The position numbers were made by a program, and so were the translations under genes. The notes beneath the pieces were generated by a model, which saw nothing but the letters and a program-made list of their open reading frames with translations, made no database searches and was not told the origin of the DNA. A DNA stretch of 64,000 bases from Capitella teleta (Eukaryota > Annelida > Polychaeta > Capitellidae). Positions 50,566 to 63,900 of the stretch are shown here, in pieces. How positions within the stretch are numbered: the first letter of the stretch is position 1; the number at the start of each line of letters is the position of its first letter. Where the stretch lies: the NCBI GenBank assembly GCA_000328365.1, contig KB296812.1, forward strand, positions 63,459 through 127,458, written 5' to 3'.

Positions 50566-53500
50566 TTAAAGTTTTGTGAGTTCATCTGACTCATTGATGT
50601 AATCTAACCTCCTGCAGGACAGAATCACCCCGGACGATCGCTTTTGTTCGGGCAAAGGTGTCGACGCTTCAAACACGTCACTGTCCCACGATATCCTCGA
50701 GCCTTCCTCTCCCATTGCGCTGTCGACCGACGACAATTTGGAGAAAGACAAACGCGACACGATTCCTTTGACGTCTTCATCCTCACTGATATCAAAAGTG
50801 ACGGCACTGTCCGATTCGTTCGGCGATTCGCGCATCACTTCTGGCCCTGCGTGATGCCGCGCTGTCAAACTGTTCTGAATAAAATCCATTCTGAAATCAT
50901 GCACTAATTTGCGAAGATGTACAAGTTCCGGTTCGGCTTGCTCCTTATCGGCGGTGGCCGTTGCGACGAAATTCCTGCTGGCTTTGGACTCTTGCCCGAT
51001 TTTAATTTGGTGCAGCTTTCTCCTGAATGACCAGCGTTTGCTTGGAGGGCGACGGGGCAGATCAACCGAAACGTTGCTCATCGACTTTGAGCTCTTCAAG
51101 AGGACCGATGAGTTGTCACGCACGTAACTGACGTCTCCACAAACAGATGTGACAAGGTGACGCTTAGCACTCCAGGGACTGTTAGGAGGGGTGATGACGT
51201 CATCGGAGCAGCTGAGCGCTTTCTTCTGCTGAACCTTCAAGCGTGCTTTCGTTGGTAGGCTGTAGTACGTGTCGTTAGATGCGTCGTCTGGAAGCTGCAC
51301 GTTCAGGTAGCTGTTTATTTTGCTCACGGAACGAGCAAGTTTTGATGAAGACGGACAAACGTCGAGCTCTGGACGGAGGCTGAGACGGTCGTCTGATTCG
51401 CTGCAGAAGGAACTCAAACTGCTGGCGTAGCTTAGGCGACGTGGGTCTGTGGTGGATTGGCCTGAGAAGGCGGAGATGGAAGACGGGCTTCGTGGGAAGA
51501 GAGGGAGCTCACCTGAGAGGAGACGCCGCTCCTGCATCTCCAGAGAACGCAACTCAAACACTCTTTCACTGAGAATCTGCTGCAAACGCAAAGTGCGAAG
51601 GTGAAGTTCGACTCTGCGACAGCAATCCTCAAACACGACCACCATCCTACAGCGAGACAAATGACGTCGAAAATATCACACAGAATTCACAACGCACCTC
51701 ATCGTACTGCCTGCACCTTTGATGTAATGCACCAGGGTTGGGTGATCAGCGTCCTCCATATCAACACCATCAACCGACAAAATCACGTCACCTGAATGAG
51801 ATATCATTGAGAGTGACTCCTCTTGTCTTTGCAACTCACCTGGTCGCAATCCAGCATTATACGCAGCGCCGTTCATCTCAACATAATCCACGTACGTCAG
51901 TAGTTCCATCTCGGCTTTAGATTTGTGTCGGATACCATAGCTCTGGAGAGTAAAGCCCCAGCTGCCAGCTGCATCCCTCTGCAGCTGTAAGGATCTCCGC
52001 CATTTATTCTCTGAGGCAGGTGACCGAATGACCCTGTCCTGTTGGAGTACACAAAGGTCATCTCCGATTGTCCTGCTGGAGCCACTCATCGGAGTTTTCT
52101 GCAAGAAAGAGTTGGCAAAATATTGAATTTGCATTAATAAGATTGAGATAGAGAATAGAATGGAAGATTCACGCTATGACGTAATGCAGTTATACAATCG
52201 ATTCGTTTCTTTTTGGTGTTGATCTTGATTTGTGTAGAAGGGTGTCGTCATTTTTTAAGTGATTCGCACTGGTCTGGTTTTTGGTCAAAATAAATTACGT
52301 CACTATTCAGTCAAAGCGGCTAATATCAAATAAGTTGAGATAACAACGAAATAACTCTTCCCAAGATTACGAATAAAACAAATCAAAAGAAAATTTTATA
52401 CTCAGTATAAAAGTACTCACACTTGAAATATAAATCACTAACATATCACAGAAGGCTAGCATGTACAAGTGTTCATTTTGATCAATTTACAGTAAATCCC
52501 GCGCGGTGCGATACACGACACAGTTACTATAGTATATATAAATACTAGTATATATAGTGACTACTGTTATGGTTATCAATTGAGCAATGCAACTGAGAGG
52601 GAGAGTGATAAGGAGACGTTCAAAGTACAATCATCGTGCAGTGCATTCTTTTACAGTTAACACGAATATTCTCCGATATCAACAAACTTCCGCGAACCGT
52701 TATCGTGTTAAAGGAAATCAAATTAAGAGGTACACTTAATACTATTAGTATACAAATTGTGAGTCTGAATAACTGAGTACCTTCGATGCACACAATCGAG
52801 TCGAGAGCACCGTCCAATGTGCGTAGCTTGAGTCGCTCAGAAATAAATCTTGACAGCGAAACCGTTACGCATAAGTGAGAGATTATTTTGAAGGGAAAAA
52901 AATTTGTCTGGGACAAGAAATAAACTAAAACAGGAACTTTGGAATGTACAACTTTTTTTATAAAACACAATAATGAAATATAATTGTGGTTGATTTTAAT
53001 CATTAAAATATACGACATACATACGTCTGTCACTCTTGTGTTATCGCTTCTTATCAGGGTATCATTATTTATCGATGAAGAGGGTAAATGTTTTTGACGA
53101 GTGGTTTCATCTGTAATTGAACCGATACGTGATCTTTCAAGAGGATAATGGTCGCCTCAGTTGAGCCGATGAGGTCGGCGAAACTCGGCATACAGGCCCT
53201 CCAGGGAGGTCACGCAATGAGGTCGTAGAATGATGTCAGAGCACATCTGCAAAACGCGTCACCATGCAGGGAAAAATTAGGGGCTGGAGTGATTTTTTGG
53301 GTTCATTCGAGGATAAACAAACTGAGCGCCAAATTATTACGCAAAATGATGTTCAATGCAGGATGCGTTATGACTACTGCATGGCCTCAAAAAACGTAAA
53401 TCGTACTCTACGTTCTTTTGATGGCCGCTAAAATTAATTCACGGCGGATTGCTAAAAGGGAAATTTTACAATTGCTGTGATGACAGCATGACGGCCATGA

Positions 53501-54023
53501 CCTCATGTGATTGCGTAACCAATGGTAACACGGTTAGATAAAGAGACCCCGATTTCAATTTTCAATAGAAACTAAGCCAGAATACACCAACTGTAGTTGC
53601 ATTGAATTGAAATAAATAGTGCGCGGTTTAGATTTCAACTGATTTAAATTGCTAATTCGCTAGCTGCTCTGTTATTCGTGTATACTGCGTGTTCAAATCC
53701 GGGAGTACAGTGGATCGTGGATTGAATGGTCGTGAACAATTGATAAGAAACAAATTGACAGCTTCGCCGACTTTTTTCCGAGCTATATCCATTGATGGAA
53801 GTCGTGAAATTTATCCATTTCTAAATAAACCCTCATATAATTAAACTTTTGAACTCATGTGTCGAACGCATAACAAGCGACCGCACTGTAAAACTAGTAT
53901 CGTTGATAAAATGATAACACAATACGCTGTATATATAGTTAAAATCCGTCTCATAAAATCAAGCTGACACGAGACGCCTTTTTAGCTAATAGAAAGAAAA
54001 AAAACACGGTAAGTGGGAGCTGC

Positions 54024-54070
<47 letters not shown>

Positions 54071-57000
54071 AGAGTAGAGGCATTGTGATGTTTTCATAAA
54101 GAAGCTAGCTGAAGAAATGTTTACCCATAGCGGCGGAGCTGAAGAAAATAATAATATTCATATTTCGGCTGCGACCACCACCAGCTCCAAGTAATAAGGT
54201 GTCATGTTGACTAGTTAGATGAAAGGCTGTGAAACTTCGACCATGTTTCTTAATAAAAGATAATGCAGAATTGGGTCGACAGATTCGTTGAACTTGTCTG
54301 AAATGGTCGCCAAAGGAACATGTGTCGGTGGTCACGTGGCGGACAAAAGGCGGGAAAGAGAGGCACGTGGCACTTTCACCTGGATTGATATATTGTGAAG
54401 ACGAGACTAGAATATAAAAGTTGGAAGAAAAAAAACAAACTAATACTTGTAAAAGAAAAATCTTAATCGCTGACGACACGGTCCAATTAATAAAAATACA
54501 GGAGCCTCGTTTCAAAGTCAGCTACTCGTGTCGTACACTCGGTAATTTTTTCTCGGCTGTCGAAATTTCGACGACTAAAGAAGCACATCATAATGTCAGT
54601 ACTCGGAAGGAATGATTAACATTAGTACGCCCCTTTGACTAGTACGCAAGCTTTGACAAGGTCAGGTTGAAGAAGTACTTGGCGATATGAAACATTTATT
54701 CATGTACAAAAACAAACCATAAACTCACCCGGGAGAGAAACGTTCCGCTGATATTACGATTACAAAATGCAACGATACTTCTTCAGTAATTCAGATACCA
54801 CATGTGGTAGTACTAGTATTCAAATGAATGCCGACTTATCTGTGGTTGAGATCAAAGGAAATGGGGTTATTAAGTAAAAACTTATATTTAAGGGCAGCAT
54901 GCTGTGTGTGTTGCCGGTATTATGACTAACATTTTCATTGAAAAGTGGCGTTGCAGAATACGAGTCACACTTCAGCCGTGCCAACACCCGAAAATGAAGT
55001 TGAGCGTCCTCATTATCGATTAATGTGCGGTATATGCGCAACTGATTTGGATTTAGTTGGAACATTGGAAGGAATGTCTGCTCACAAAACGAAACAGAGA
55101 ACCACTAAAAATATCAGGTGAGGAGAGGCTATGGCATGCTTACTAAATAATACGTGCAAGGATATGACGTAAGACTCCGAAGTACGCCCCCAAATGACGA
55201 AGGAGGGAGGAAGAAAAAGGAAACTTCACTCAAGAGTTAGGTTATATAACGCATTTGCCACGTCGTCATTACACAAGTGTCGACGATAAACTGAGAGATC
55301 TATGAACTTGACATAATATACCATATTACCACGAATATGGAGCTTTTCATTCTAAGATTGTAAACATGATAAGCATACGTCACAACAACAACAAAACAGA
55401 GCGTCTTAAAGAACATGACCTCTCTCCGGTTTTGTTTCTCTCTTCTGAGCAGCAAACACATACAAACCGAGACACGTCTTAAGACGAAGAGAAAAACACA
55501 GCCGACGGCGAAAACGGAAAAGAAAAAGCATTTAGCAATCACGACAGCCGGCCACCGAGGAAATTACTACACCCATAATTATTGCACATGATACGAAATT
55601 TTTCTCAAAACAGCGATCAAAATAAATTCATCTCCATGACTTGGGTTCTCATATATACAGATCGCACACATTTCTGGGTGATTTTATTAACCAGGTTTAA
55701 TTAAGTTGACTGACAAAATTAAGCTAAGACGTCTTGGGTGAATTTCTTGGGCGCTATACAATTCGAAGTGTTTGCTTTCGCAGCTCTTCAAAGAAGCGGT
55801 CCTTATATCGACCGACTATACAAACATTGGCGAGAATCTGCATGATACCACCATGCGATAAATGAAAGCATGCCACTCAATCTGCGTGTATGATCACATT
55901 AAAATATTAAAAAGTATTCTGTTATTTATGTATGAAATATTTAATTGTAATGTTATGATTTCATGGTACGAGGCGAGAGTCGGCTTCGAAGTATAATATA
56001 ACAATCAATCAATTTCGCACCAGACTGGGGAGCATTAAAATCGTGTCCTCTCTTAAAGAAAAAAATAAAAATAAATTCAAGCAGTTGCCAAACCGAAATT
56101 CTATAAAAGAGACAGCGAGGACGAAGAAGAAAAACACGAGTGAAAATGGCAGCTGGTCTTTTTCGTATCCAGTTTGAAATGAATTCGTCCAAAGACCTTA
56201 TATCACACCAGAGGAAAAAATATCGCGCCCTCGGTGATCTTACATGTGAAGCTTTTATAAAATAAATGTCGCAGTCGATAAATATCAAATAATAAATAAA
56301 GGGATTCGCCATCGAAATTAAATGCTCATTAAAAAAATATAAAAAAATACAAAAATACAAAATCAAATAAAAAATAATAATGAAAAACACGCCTCGGTAG
56401 GCTCCACATGTAAACGAGTTGGCTTTTAAATTTAATAATTGTACAATGTACAAGATGCATTGAATTATTTAATATAATGATAGCCAGCACACGATATGAC
56501 AGTTCGCTCGGGGTGGTCTGTGATTTCAGACGTGATTTCAGATTCGTGAAATTCTTTCACTGTGTGCATTTATATCATAAAATGTCAATTCTCCGACGAC
56601 TAAACTCGGGAAATGAGAACAGCGTGTTGCGAATATCTGTCAGTGAATCATGACTTGCGCTGATGCAATTTCCGAGAAGAAAGAATGATTGAAAAACAAG
56701 TCAAGAATCCGCACGGCATCGCTCCAGCAAGTGAGAGAACATGTTACTCAATCGTAAAGAACACTTGCAAACAATAAACACAAAAATAGACAAGAGAAAA
56801 AGGGGAAAAATAAGTCCGCTATAACACTGTGTATTAACCTCAACGAAAATAGACACTTACACTGTGCATGCAGTTTGCAACATCGAAAAAGCGTGGATTG
56901 AACAATTCAACTGGGTCAACATACTATTTTGAACTACCACAGGCCCCCACACATGCACGTACTCATATTATGACCATACATACTGGTAACTGCATTTCAT

Positions 57001-58510
57001 AGATACCTCGAGATATAGAGCAACCAGAGAAAGGCAACTCTGGCAACTGTTACTTCCTGCTTAATAATCGTTGTACATTCTTGCGCGTGAGAGCATTTCA
57101 ATTCGTCCGCTTGACGCACGCGCTGTATTGCTCATTTGTTGATAAATTCATCATTATAAGAACGCTTCGAATAAGATCCATGTTTATATAATCGTATAAA
57201 ATCGTATTTGATAGCAAATTATCAATACATACGGCATGCACAAGGCACGGGGTGTTGTAGATATGTACAAATGTATAATTATCTTGGTTGCCAAGCACAA
57301 CCGAGAAACAAACACGACGTTCGTGTCACCACAATAACCAACCTGCTAAATTATCGATTTTCTGAAGAGCGCTGTTTTAGTCTATGAACGACACTCTTTA
57401 ATTTAACGAGCAGCTATCAGTGCACCGATAAACCGAGCAGTCATTAAATTTAATCAGATTAAAATATGCATCGAAATCGGTTTAGATATTCCGAGAATAT
57501 CATTACTCACCATGTGACCATGCAGTGTGCACTCAGAAAAATCACAGGTGCCTGTACATGTATTAGCATCGCTTATTCAGAGCAACAGCCTAGGGAGGGG
57601 TTGCCAGGGAAATAGGGTTTCCATGGTTACAGACGAGGGCATTCCCACATACAGGTATTGATCAGTTAATCAGCGGAATTCGTGCAAAGGTTGTTAGATT
57701 GGTTAATCAATCAGGTTGCAAATAAGAGCAGCAAATGACATAACAAACATATTTGTTTACAAGCTGCCTAAATGTACATTTACACAGGGCTGCTGTGTGA
57801 TTTCAATCATTATCAAAATTTCACACAACTCAAACAATTAATGCATAGCTTTAAGGTTTGTTGATGCCATGCACTGTGTGTGTACTAATTAATTAATTAA
57901 TTAATTGTCATTCTTAATTTACATATGTTTACTGTGTATGTGTGTCGTGTTTAAAAAGATACCAACATAAGTAGAGAACAGTTTATAAAGCATATAAAAT
58001 ACTAAAAATACAAAAATATTAGTAGAAATTATAATTATTAACTGACTTAAATAAGTCCCCTAGAAACTTTTTATTTTGGTTTTTCTACTCGGATCCCAGC
58101 GTATAAACTATAAATGGACGGTTTAACTGAGCATGCTATCACAGAAAAAGAGAAGAAATACAAAGCAAAATACACTATAATCTGTTAGTGATAATAATTA
58201 GAATAATAATTATAATTTATAATAAGTTTACATTAAGTTTTTTTTCTGCAACTAAAATTTTTATTTTACTTTTTTTTTTTTTTTTTTAACGCACATAAAG
58301 ACAAGAGTGCATGTCGTCCAATCAGAAATACAATAAAACGCACTACAAGGATTTCGTGAGTGCATGCTATGATGGTCTGTGGTTCAATCAGCTGATCGAG
58401 TTTCATTGAAAATTTCACACTTCAATATGTAAACAAGATCTTCTCACCTCTTTTACGGTATGATCCAACATTTTGAGGCGAACATCTCCATTGGCATAGC
58501 TAGCATGCAT
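50566..58510 (-). CDS. TAMALIN: TAMALIN/CYTIP-type PDZ scaffold (GRASP family)
   Basis: Exons in transcript order: 58510-58448, 52098-51840, 51791-51698 and 51646-50566; phases match and give 498 residues. Family members link cytohesin Arf-GEFs and group I mGluR-type receptors to membrane traffic through a PDZ domain and a leucine-rich coiled coil. The PDZ domain (about 55-145) has the GSWGFTLQSYG binding loop and GLRPGDVILSVDGV. It is followed by the family coil (about 150-183, ending LEMQERRLL). A Ser-rich region and a basic SFRRKL patch (345-350), like SFRRRLLKF in tamalin, come next. The protein ends TKL, a class I PDZ ligand. Exon 1 (VRLKMLDHTVKE) resembles RRIQMLADTV in CYTIP at the same place and fits in phase, so I joined it across a 6.35 kb intron. 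If that join is wrong, translation could start at ATG 52089 (474 residues). The vertebrate paralogues TAMALIN and CYTIP cannot be told apart here. Confidence 0.87.
52099..58447 (-). other. TAMALIN/CYTIP intron 1 (6.35 kb)
   Basis: AT-rich with no recognised exon. Contents seen: a 42-base poly(A) run at 54027-54068, a TAAT/ATTA run at 57886-57906 and an X-box-like motif near 57617-57630. Short ORFs such as 55953-56453 on the minus strand are low-complexity and match no family I know. Confidence 0.6.
54027..54068. repeat. Poly(A) run of 42 bases
   Basis: Uninterrupted A tract within TAMALIN intron 1. No target-site duplication or recognisable retroposed body was seen beside it, so it may be a simple repeat or the tail of a decayed insert. 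Confidence 0.9.
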
Positions 58511-60599
58511 CGTTTGCGACCAAAACCCAGAAATTAGGAAGATGGCATGGCGAATCAAAGAATGTATCCAGTATCTAAAATCGGTGCTGTTATCATCTGC
58601 CTCCGCCTCCTGCTTTCATGTGAGCTGCCCTCGGCTTTCACTGGCTCTCTGCTGAACTCGGGCGAACAGGCGGCTGCTCATTGGCTGCTATTTATAGCAT
58701 TAATAAGGATTCCCCATGCTCACGTGTGGCATAGAATTAACGCGATTCCGCTTGTTTCAACTGTTTAACAACTTACGTTGTTAAAATCAAAGTAGCTGCA
58801 TCATTTTTTAACCACACTTTCAAACTTGTTATTATTGTAAGTGTGACTGTGCTTGCCGATAATGAAAAATGTAATATTGACGTCACTGGCGGAATTCCGC
58901 GCTGATAGCACACCAATCATTCGCTTCAACTGCTAAGCAAAGAGTGATAAAAACGCCAATCATCTGGCAATGGTTTTAATATATCGTAGTTGTTGGCTGG
59001 ATAGAGAGAGCGCTGAGAACCCTTTTACAGTGGAGCTTTTTGTACATTTTGCATTCACATACATAAAATGCACCACCAGAAATTTTGACTCAGCGTCGTT
59101 TATAGAAGCCAAAACTCTACAGTATTGAATTGAATAGCGACAGTCGTTCCTAAGGCTATTATATAATTATTGGATACAATTATTCAAGAAATATTTCAAA
59201 CAAACATGGATGACAGAATTGCGGTAATAATTGTTTATTTCGTATATAAATACGAGCATTGTACATCAACAGACATCATTCTAATATCACGAGGATGAAT
59301 TATTCAATGAGGAGGAATAAAATCAGATAAAAAAAAATATAATAAAAAAAGAGATTGAAACTGAAAAAAAAAATATATATATATTTATTACCCAGTAATA
59401 TATGCTCAGTGCCTCGCTAAAAATTATTTAAAATTAAAAGTATAAGGAAAAATTTGAGCTGCTAAACAGGTCAAATGAGTGAATAATAGAAGTTTAGATA
59501 CAGAAATGGCAATCAATGACTATTTACTATTGTTCTCAAAATTAATGAAGTACATTTGTAATTAATTAAGAGACAATGAAGTTTCAAGTTGTGTAAAAAC
59601 AATCACAGAGGAGGTAGATAGTGGGTTAATCAAATTTAAGTAATTTGAGCAATCAAGTTTATATCAACTTAAGCCAAATTGAACACTGAAATTCAGAAAT
59701 TGTATAAAGAATATTGCATCGTGTAAATGAACTCAAGACAATGACTAGTCAAAATAAGAAAGAAATAACAAAATAAAGGAATAAATAAAAACATTCGATG
59801 TTGTAAGATGAAGGAGGTTATGCAGATTACAAAGATAGTTGAACAGATGAACTACCAAGAGGGATGGAGAGAAGAAAGGAGGACAAAAGGAATGCCTGCA
59901 AATATCACAAACGGTGTTCTCTCTACAAATGTACAACTCATGTAGTATTTACAATATCCACCAATCACAAAGCAGTAGCCAGCCGGTTGTAGTGCTTTTA
60001 GGAAGAATCAAAACAGAACTGAATTCATGGATGCGTCTGAAAAGCAATATTCTGCGATTGTAGCCAGAGAATTTTTAAACCCTTGATTTGGTCCCAGGCA
60101 GAGAAATTCAACCGAGATGGACTTAACTTGATTAAACCATAGAGAAGTATATAAAAGATATTTACAAGAGAGAAACCGAGGAATGCTGGAATAGAATCAA
60201 ACCTCCAAATCAGATATTACATAATCACCGTTAGTTTACGGGCAGATCAAATGACGTCTGGTATTTTGAATAAAAAAAAAAACAGGGAAAAAGTGGAATC
60301 AGAATATCCAGAGAGGTCATGGAGAGAAAAAAAGAAAACAAATTTGTGATGAATTAGCAAGTAGAAAAATAGACAAAATTCAGAGAGGAAATGTTTGATT
60401 CTCGATTATTGACAGTAAAAAAGAAAGAAAAAAATATACAAATAAATGGCAAGAAAAAAATCAAAGGAGAAAATTGAACGTTCAGGAGAAGAAGAAAAAA
60501 ATTGACTATAATAATATGTAGTTGTTATATTTTTTTTTGTGACCAGATGTAAAAGATGCCTGATTGGAAGAGAGGGAGAGAGGTCAGGGGTCAGGGGCA
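58511..60599. other. Intergenic between TAMALIN and CTNNAL1
   Basis: Contains the presumed TAMALIN promoter just above 58510 and the 3' flank of CTNNAL1. A/T-rich low complexity dominates 59320-60540. Minus-strand AATAAA hexamers at 59384-59389 and 59234-59239 are possible but distant CTNNAL1 poly(A) signals. The plus-strand ORF 58547-58768 is probably chance. Confidence 0.5.
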
Positions 60600-60832
60600 T
60601 CATAAGCGCTCGTAGTGAACCATCGGTTTCGTGTTGAGTGATGAACTTCGGTTGAAGATCTTGTCCGAGCGACTGCTCTTCACGGACTCCTTATCGCTGC
60701 TGCCATCACTTCCCCCTCCGTTGCAGCTCTGGTTGTCTGCTTGCGTCGATGGTCGCCACTTGGGGGGGTGCTGCTGAGGGGGGGCGGGGGAGCCACGGTA
60801 CTCGATGTTGTACTGGAAAGAAATCACTCATC

Positions 60833-60907
<75 letters not shown>

Positions 60908-63900
60908 AACCTTTGTGGCACAAATGAAGCAAGCAGTCACCACTTTGGAGATGGCGTTCATCAAATTCTTCGTATCCTGAATAACGCTGTCCACCTGATG
61001 AGCAATTGACTAATTTTTCGAATTCAAGAGCAATCAGCCAACCTTGTTGAAGGTCGCCGCTTTTCCCATTGTTGGAGATTTCAGTGTGAAATTCAACTGG
61101 TGACAAAATACGGGCAATTTGTCCAAACAGGTGAGCAGATCAGACCTGGGGATTCCGTTCGGAACCTGGATTCACACGCATACATACGCATACAGAAGCG
61201 GTGAGACGCCAATACCAACCTGGCTGCTGAAATCTTTGATGATCTTGAAGAGTTTAACTCCCTCTTCAGCAAAATACTCGGCCTGTGTAAAAAGATCTTG
61301 TGTGGTCTTCAGGGGACCCTCCCCACGAGTGAACAGGTACATAGCAAACGCCATTGATGACATGTTCTTGGCTCTGCGCACTATCTCGTTGTGAGGGTCT
61401 TCCCATTTCTCAGCCTCCGCATCCATTTCCGACGTGATCAGCTTCATCTCTAAACCCAGTTTGGCGATCTTCGCTTGCTCCTTTGAACGAAAGACGCATG
61501 CATGATTTGACCATCTGCTATCAAAAGAACCTGAGCAGTCTTAGACACAAACGGAGACTAATCAATCATCTGACCACATTCAGCATTTGGTAAATTAAAG
61601 CAAACTTAGTAATTGCAAGTTTGCAACCATTTTGAATTTTTGATGTCAAGCTAAAAATCATGATTGATCAGAGTTCTGGCTGAGAAGCTCAGATGCAGAG
61701 ATACAAATGAGAGGAGAGGATGACTTATAAGAAGGAGACGAAAGATGAAGAGGAAAGTTACCTCAGCGCTCAACTTGACTGGACGAAGGCTCTTAGCTGT
61801 TGTGCCATGTTTCTAAGAAAAGAAGAAGGAAAACATGCTGAAAGATGGAGGCTTAAAAAAAAGAACAATTATCAATTATTCATGCAATATTCAATATTCA
61901 AGCAGTCATAAATTCTCTTCATTATATTGAATAAAGGTTATCTATTCATGCATATGACTCATCCACAGGTTAATTTATACCAATGGAAATTCTGAATCTT
62001 GTTAACGCAAAACTCAACAAGTTTCTGGAGATGGCACTGACACTAGGGTCACTGAGTAGCTCGGTCGGTTTGACCGGCCGACTGCAATCCTATGCCAACC
62101 GTGGAGATAGGTCTCCGATTGAAGAATCAATCGGCCCACGGGCGTTATGATTGTAAAATATAATTGCAATTTGTTGTAATTCTTAAATTTGTCGTATAAT
62201 TCTTCGCTGACTCTGCAGTGCTGTCCAACTGTGTAACAAGGCCGGGCGCTGTGTACAACTGTTTATGATAGCATGCGGAATAAAGAACCCTGAGGATTTA
62301 TTGATAAGAGTAGAAAGAAAGCGCGGTCTTGGGTTTCTGTTCTGGCGCCCATTTTACCCCAATGGGTTGGGTGGAGCCGTAAAAGCCCATCTCGTCTATT
62401 CTAGTCTGCACAGTCATAAAACACAACACTTATCATGCAAACGTTTATCGATCTACAAATCAAGAATAGCTAAACAATAATACATTGTAGTAATCCGTCA
62501 GTAATGCAGATGAAGATACACTATGGTTATTTGGTCGCAAGGATAGCAACATGTTCCGGATTCTCAGATCTAAAATACCCTAAGATACAATTATTGACTA
62601 TCAAAGGCACAATACAGTGTATCCATAAAACATTGTTCTGTCACTTATTATCTGCTTGATTCAATGATTTTGCCACTCAATTCATCTATTTCCACCTAAT
62701 AAAAGCCTCAGATGTATTTCCTCTTCATTATAACTCATGAATAAAAATGACTTTTTAAGCCAGGGAACTAAATAAATCTACATTAAATGATGATTGAACA
62801 GACCTAAGATGGTCATTTAGAATAACGGCAAAGAAGAGGTATGACGATCTTACGTACATGAGACTGAGGAGAGTTGAAGAGGAGAGAATATTGAGGAAGA
62901 AGAGGAGAACATGATGAGAGCTACAAGAGAAAATGAAGCGTCATGCAGAGCAAGCAACAAATATGACAACGAAAAATTAAAAGCAATTAGTTGGTTAGCT
63001 TAGGAATAGTCCGAACCCAATGAATGAAGGTTATGGAAACGTAAATTGTGAGAGAAAAAATGCATGTATTATTCGAACTATTCCTCTAATGACAGAAATG
63101 AAACTATTCTATGCTTGAATGAGATCATGCGATATATTAGAGAGCAACTCACGCCTGGTCGAGGTAGCGACATGTAAACTTGTCTTTCTGATTTCCCTTG
63201 GCAGACATCGTTAATGTCTTTTACGAGCACAGATAATTCATTGATTATCCCAGCCCAGGCGTCATTGAAAACATCAACGTTCTCTTTGGCGATTTTGCTC
63301 ATTGAGTTGAACGAGAGGGTGCGACAAGCCTGCGTGGTCTGAAACACGAAAGTTAGGAAATGATAAGGAGCAGCGTGCGAAAACAAACCGAAGGACAAAG
63401 GCATTTCAGTTGGCTCTCCAGATGCTCTGCTATGACCACCAGCGTCTCTGTACCCGCAACATGCCTCAACAGTTTGCAAACCTTTTGAAAGAGGAATTCA
63501 ATTAATACGGTTAAAAGCGCGAGAGAGTAGTACTTCTTGCAGTTGCTCGGAATGCTCCTCAAACTTAACGGACGTTTCGTTCACTCTTTCCTTCTCCGCG
63601 TTCAAACCGGCTGTTTTCATTGCTCCCAGAAGACAGTGGTCGACATTGCTCTTGAACACCTCAGACGCTTGGTCCAGCGCAGTGTCTTGCAGCTGTTTGC
63701 GTAGGGCCCGGCATGCTTCTTTTGTTTGAAGGATCGCGGATTCCATCTCCTGACTGGGAGACCCTGTTTCTTTGGAATTCTGCAGGAAGGATAAAGTCAG
63801 ATGAAGTTAAGAAGGATGGGTTTGGTCTTACTGGATTGTGGCCTGCCCTGCCCAGTGTCGCCAGCTCTTGGCGCAAACGTTCACAGAGGAGGATGATGCG

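Noticed and set aside
53690-53715. Possible tRNA B-box (gttcaaatccgg)
   Set aside because: Flanks do not form a T stem and no A-box or acceptor stem could be found upstream.
58547-58768. 73-codon plus-strand ORF near the TAMALIN first exon
   Set aside because: It partly mirrors the minus-strand promoter and upstream region; no domain or signal beyond a chance hydrophobic run.
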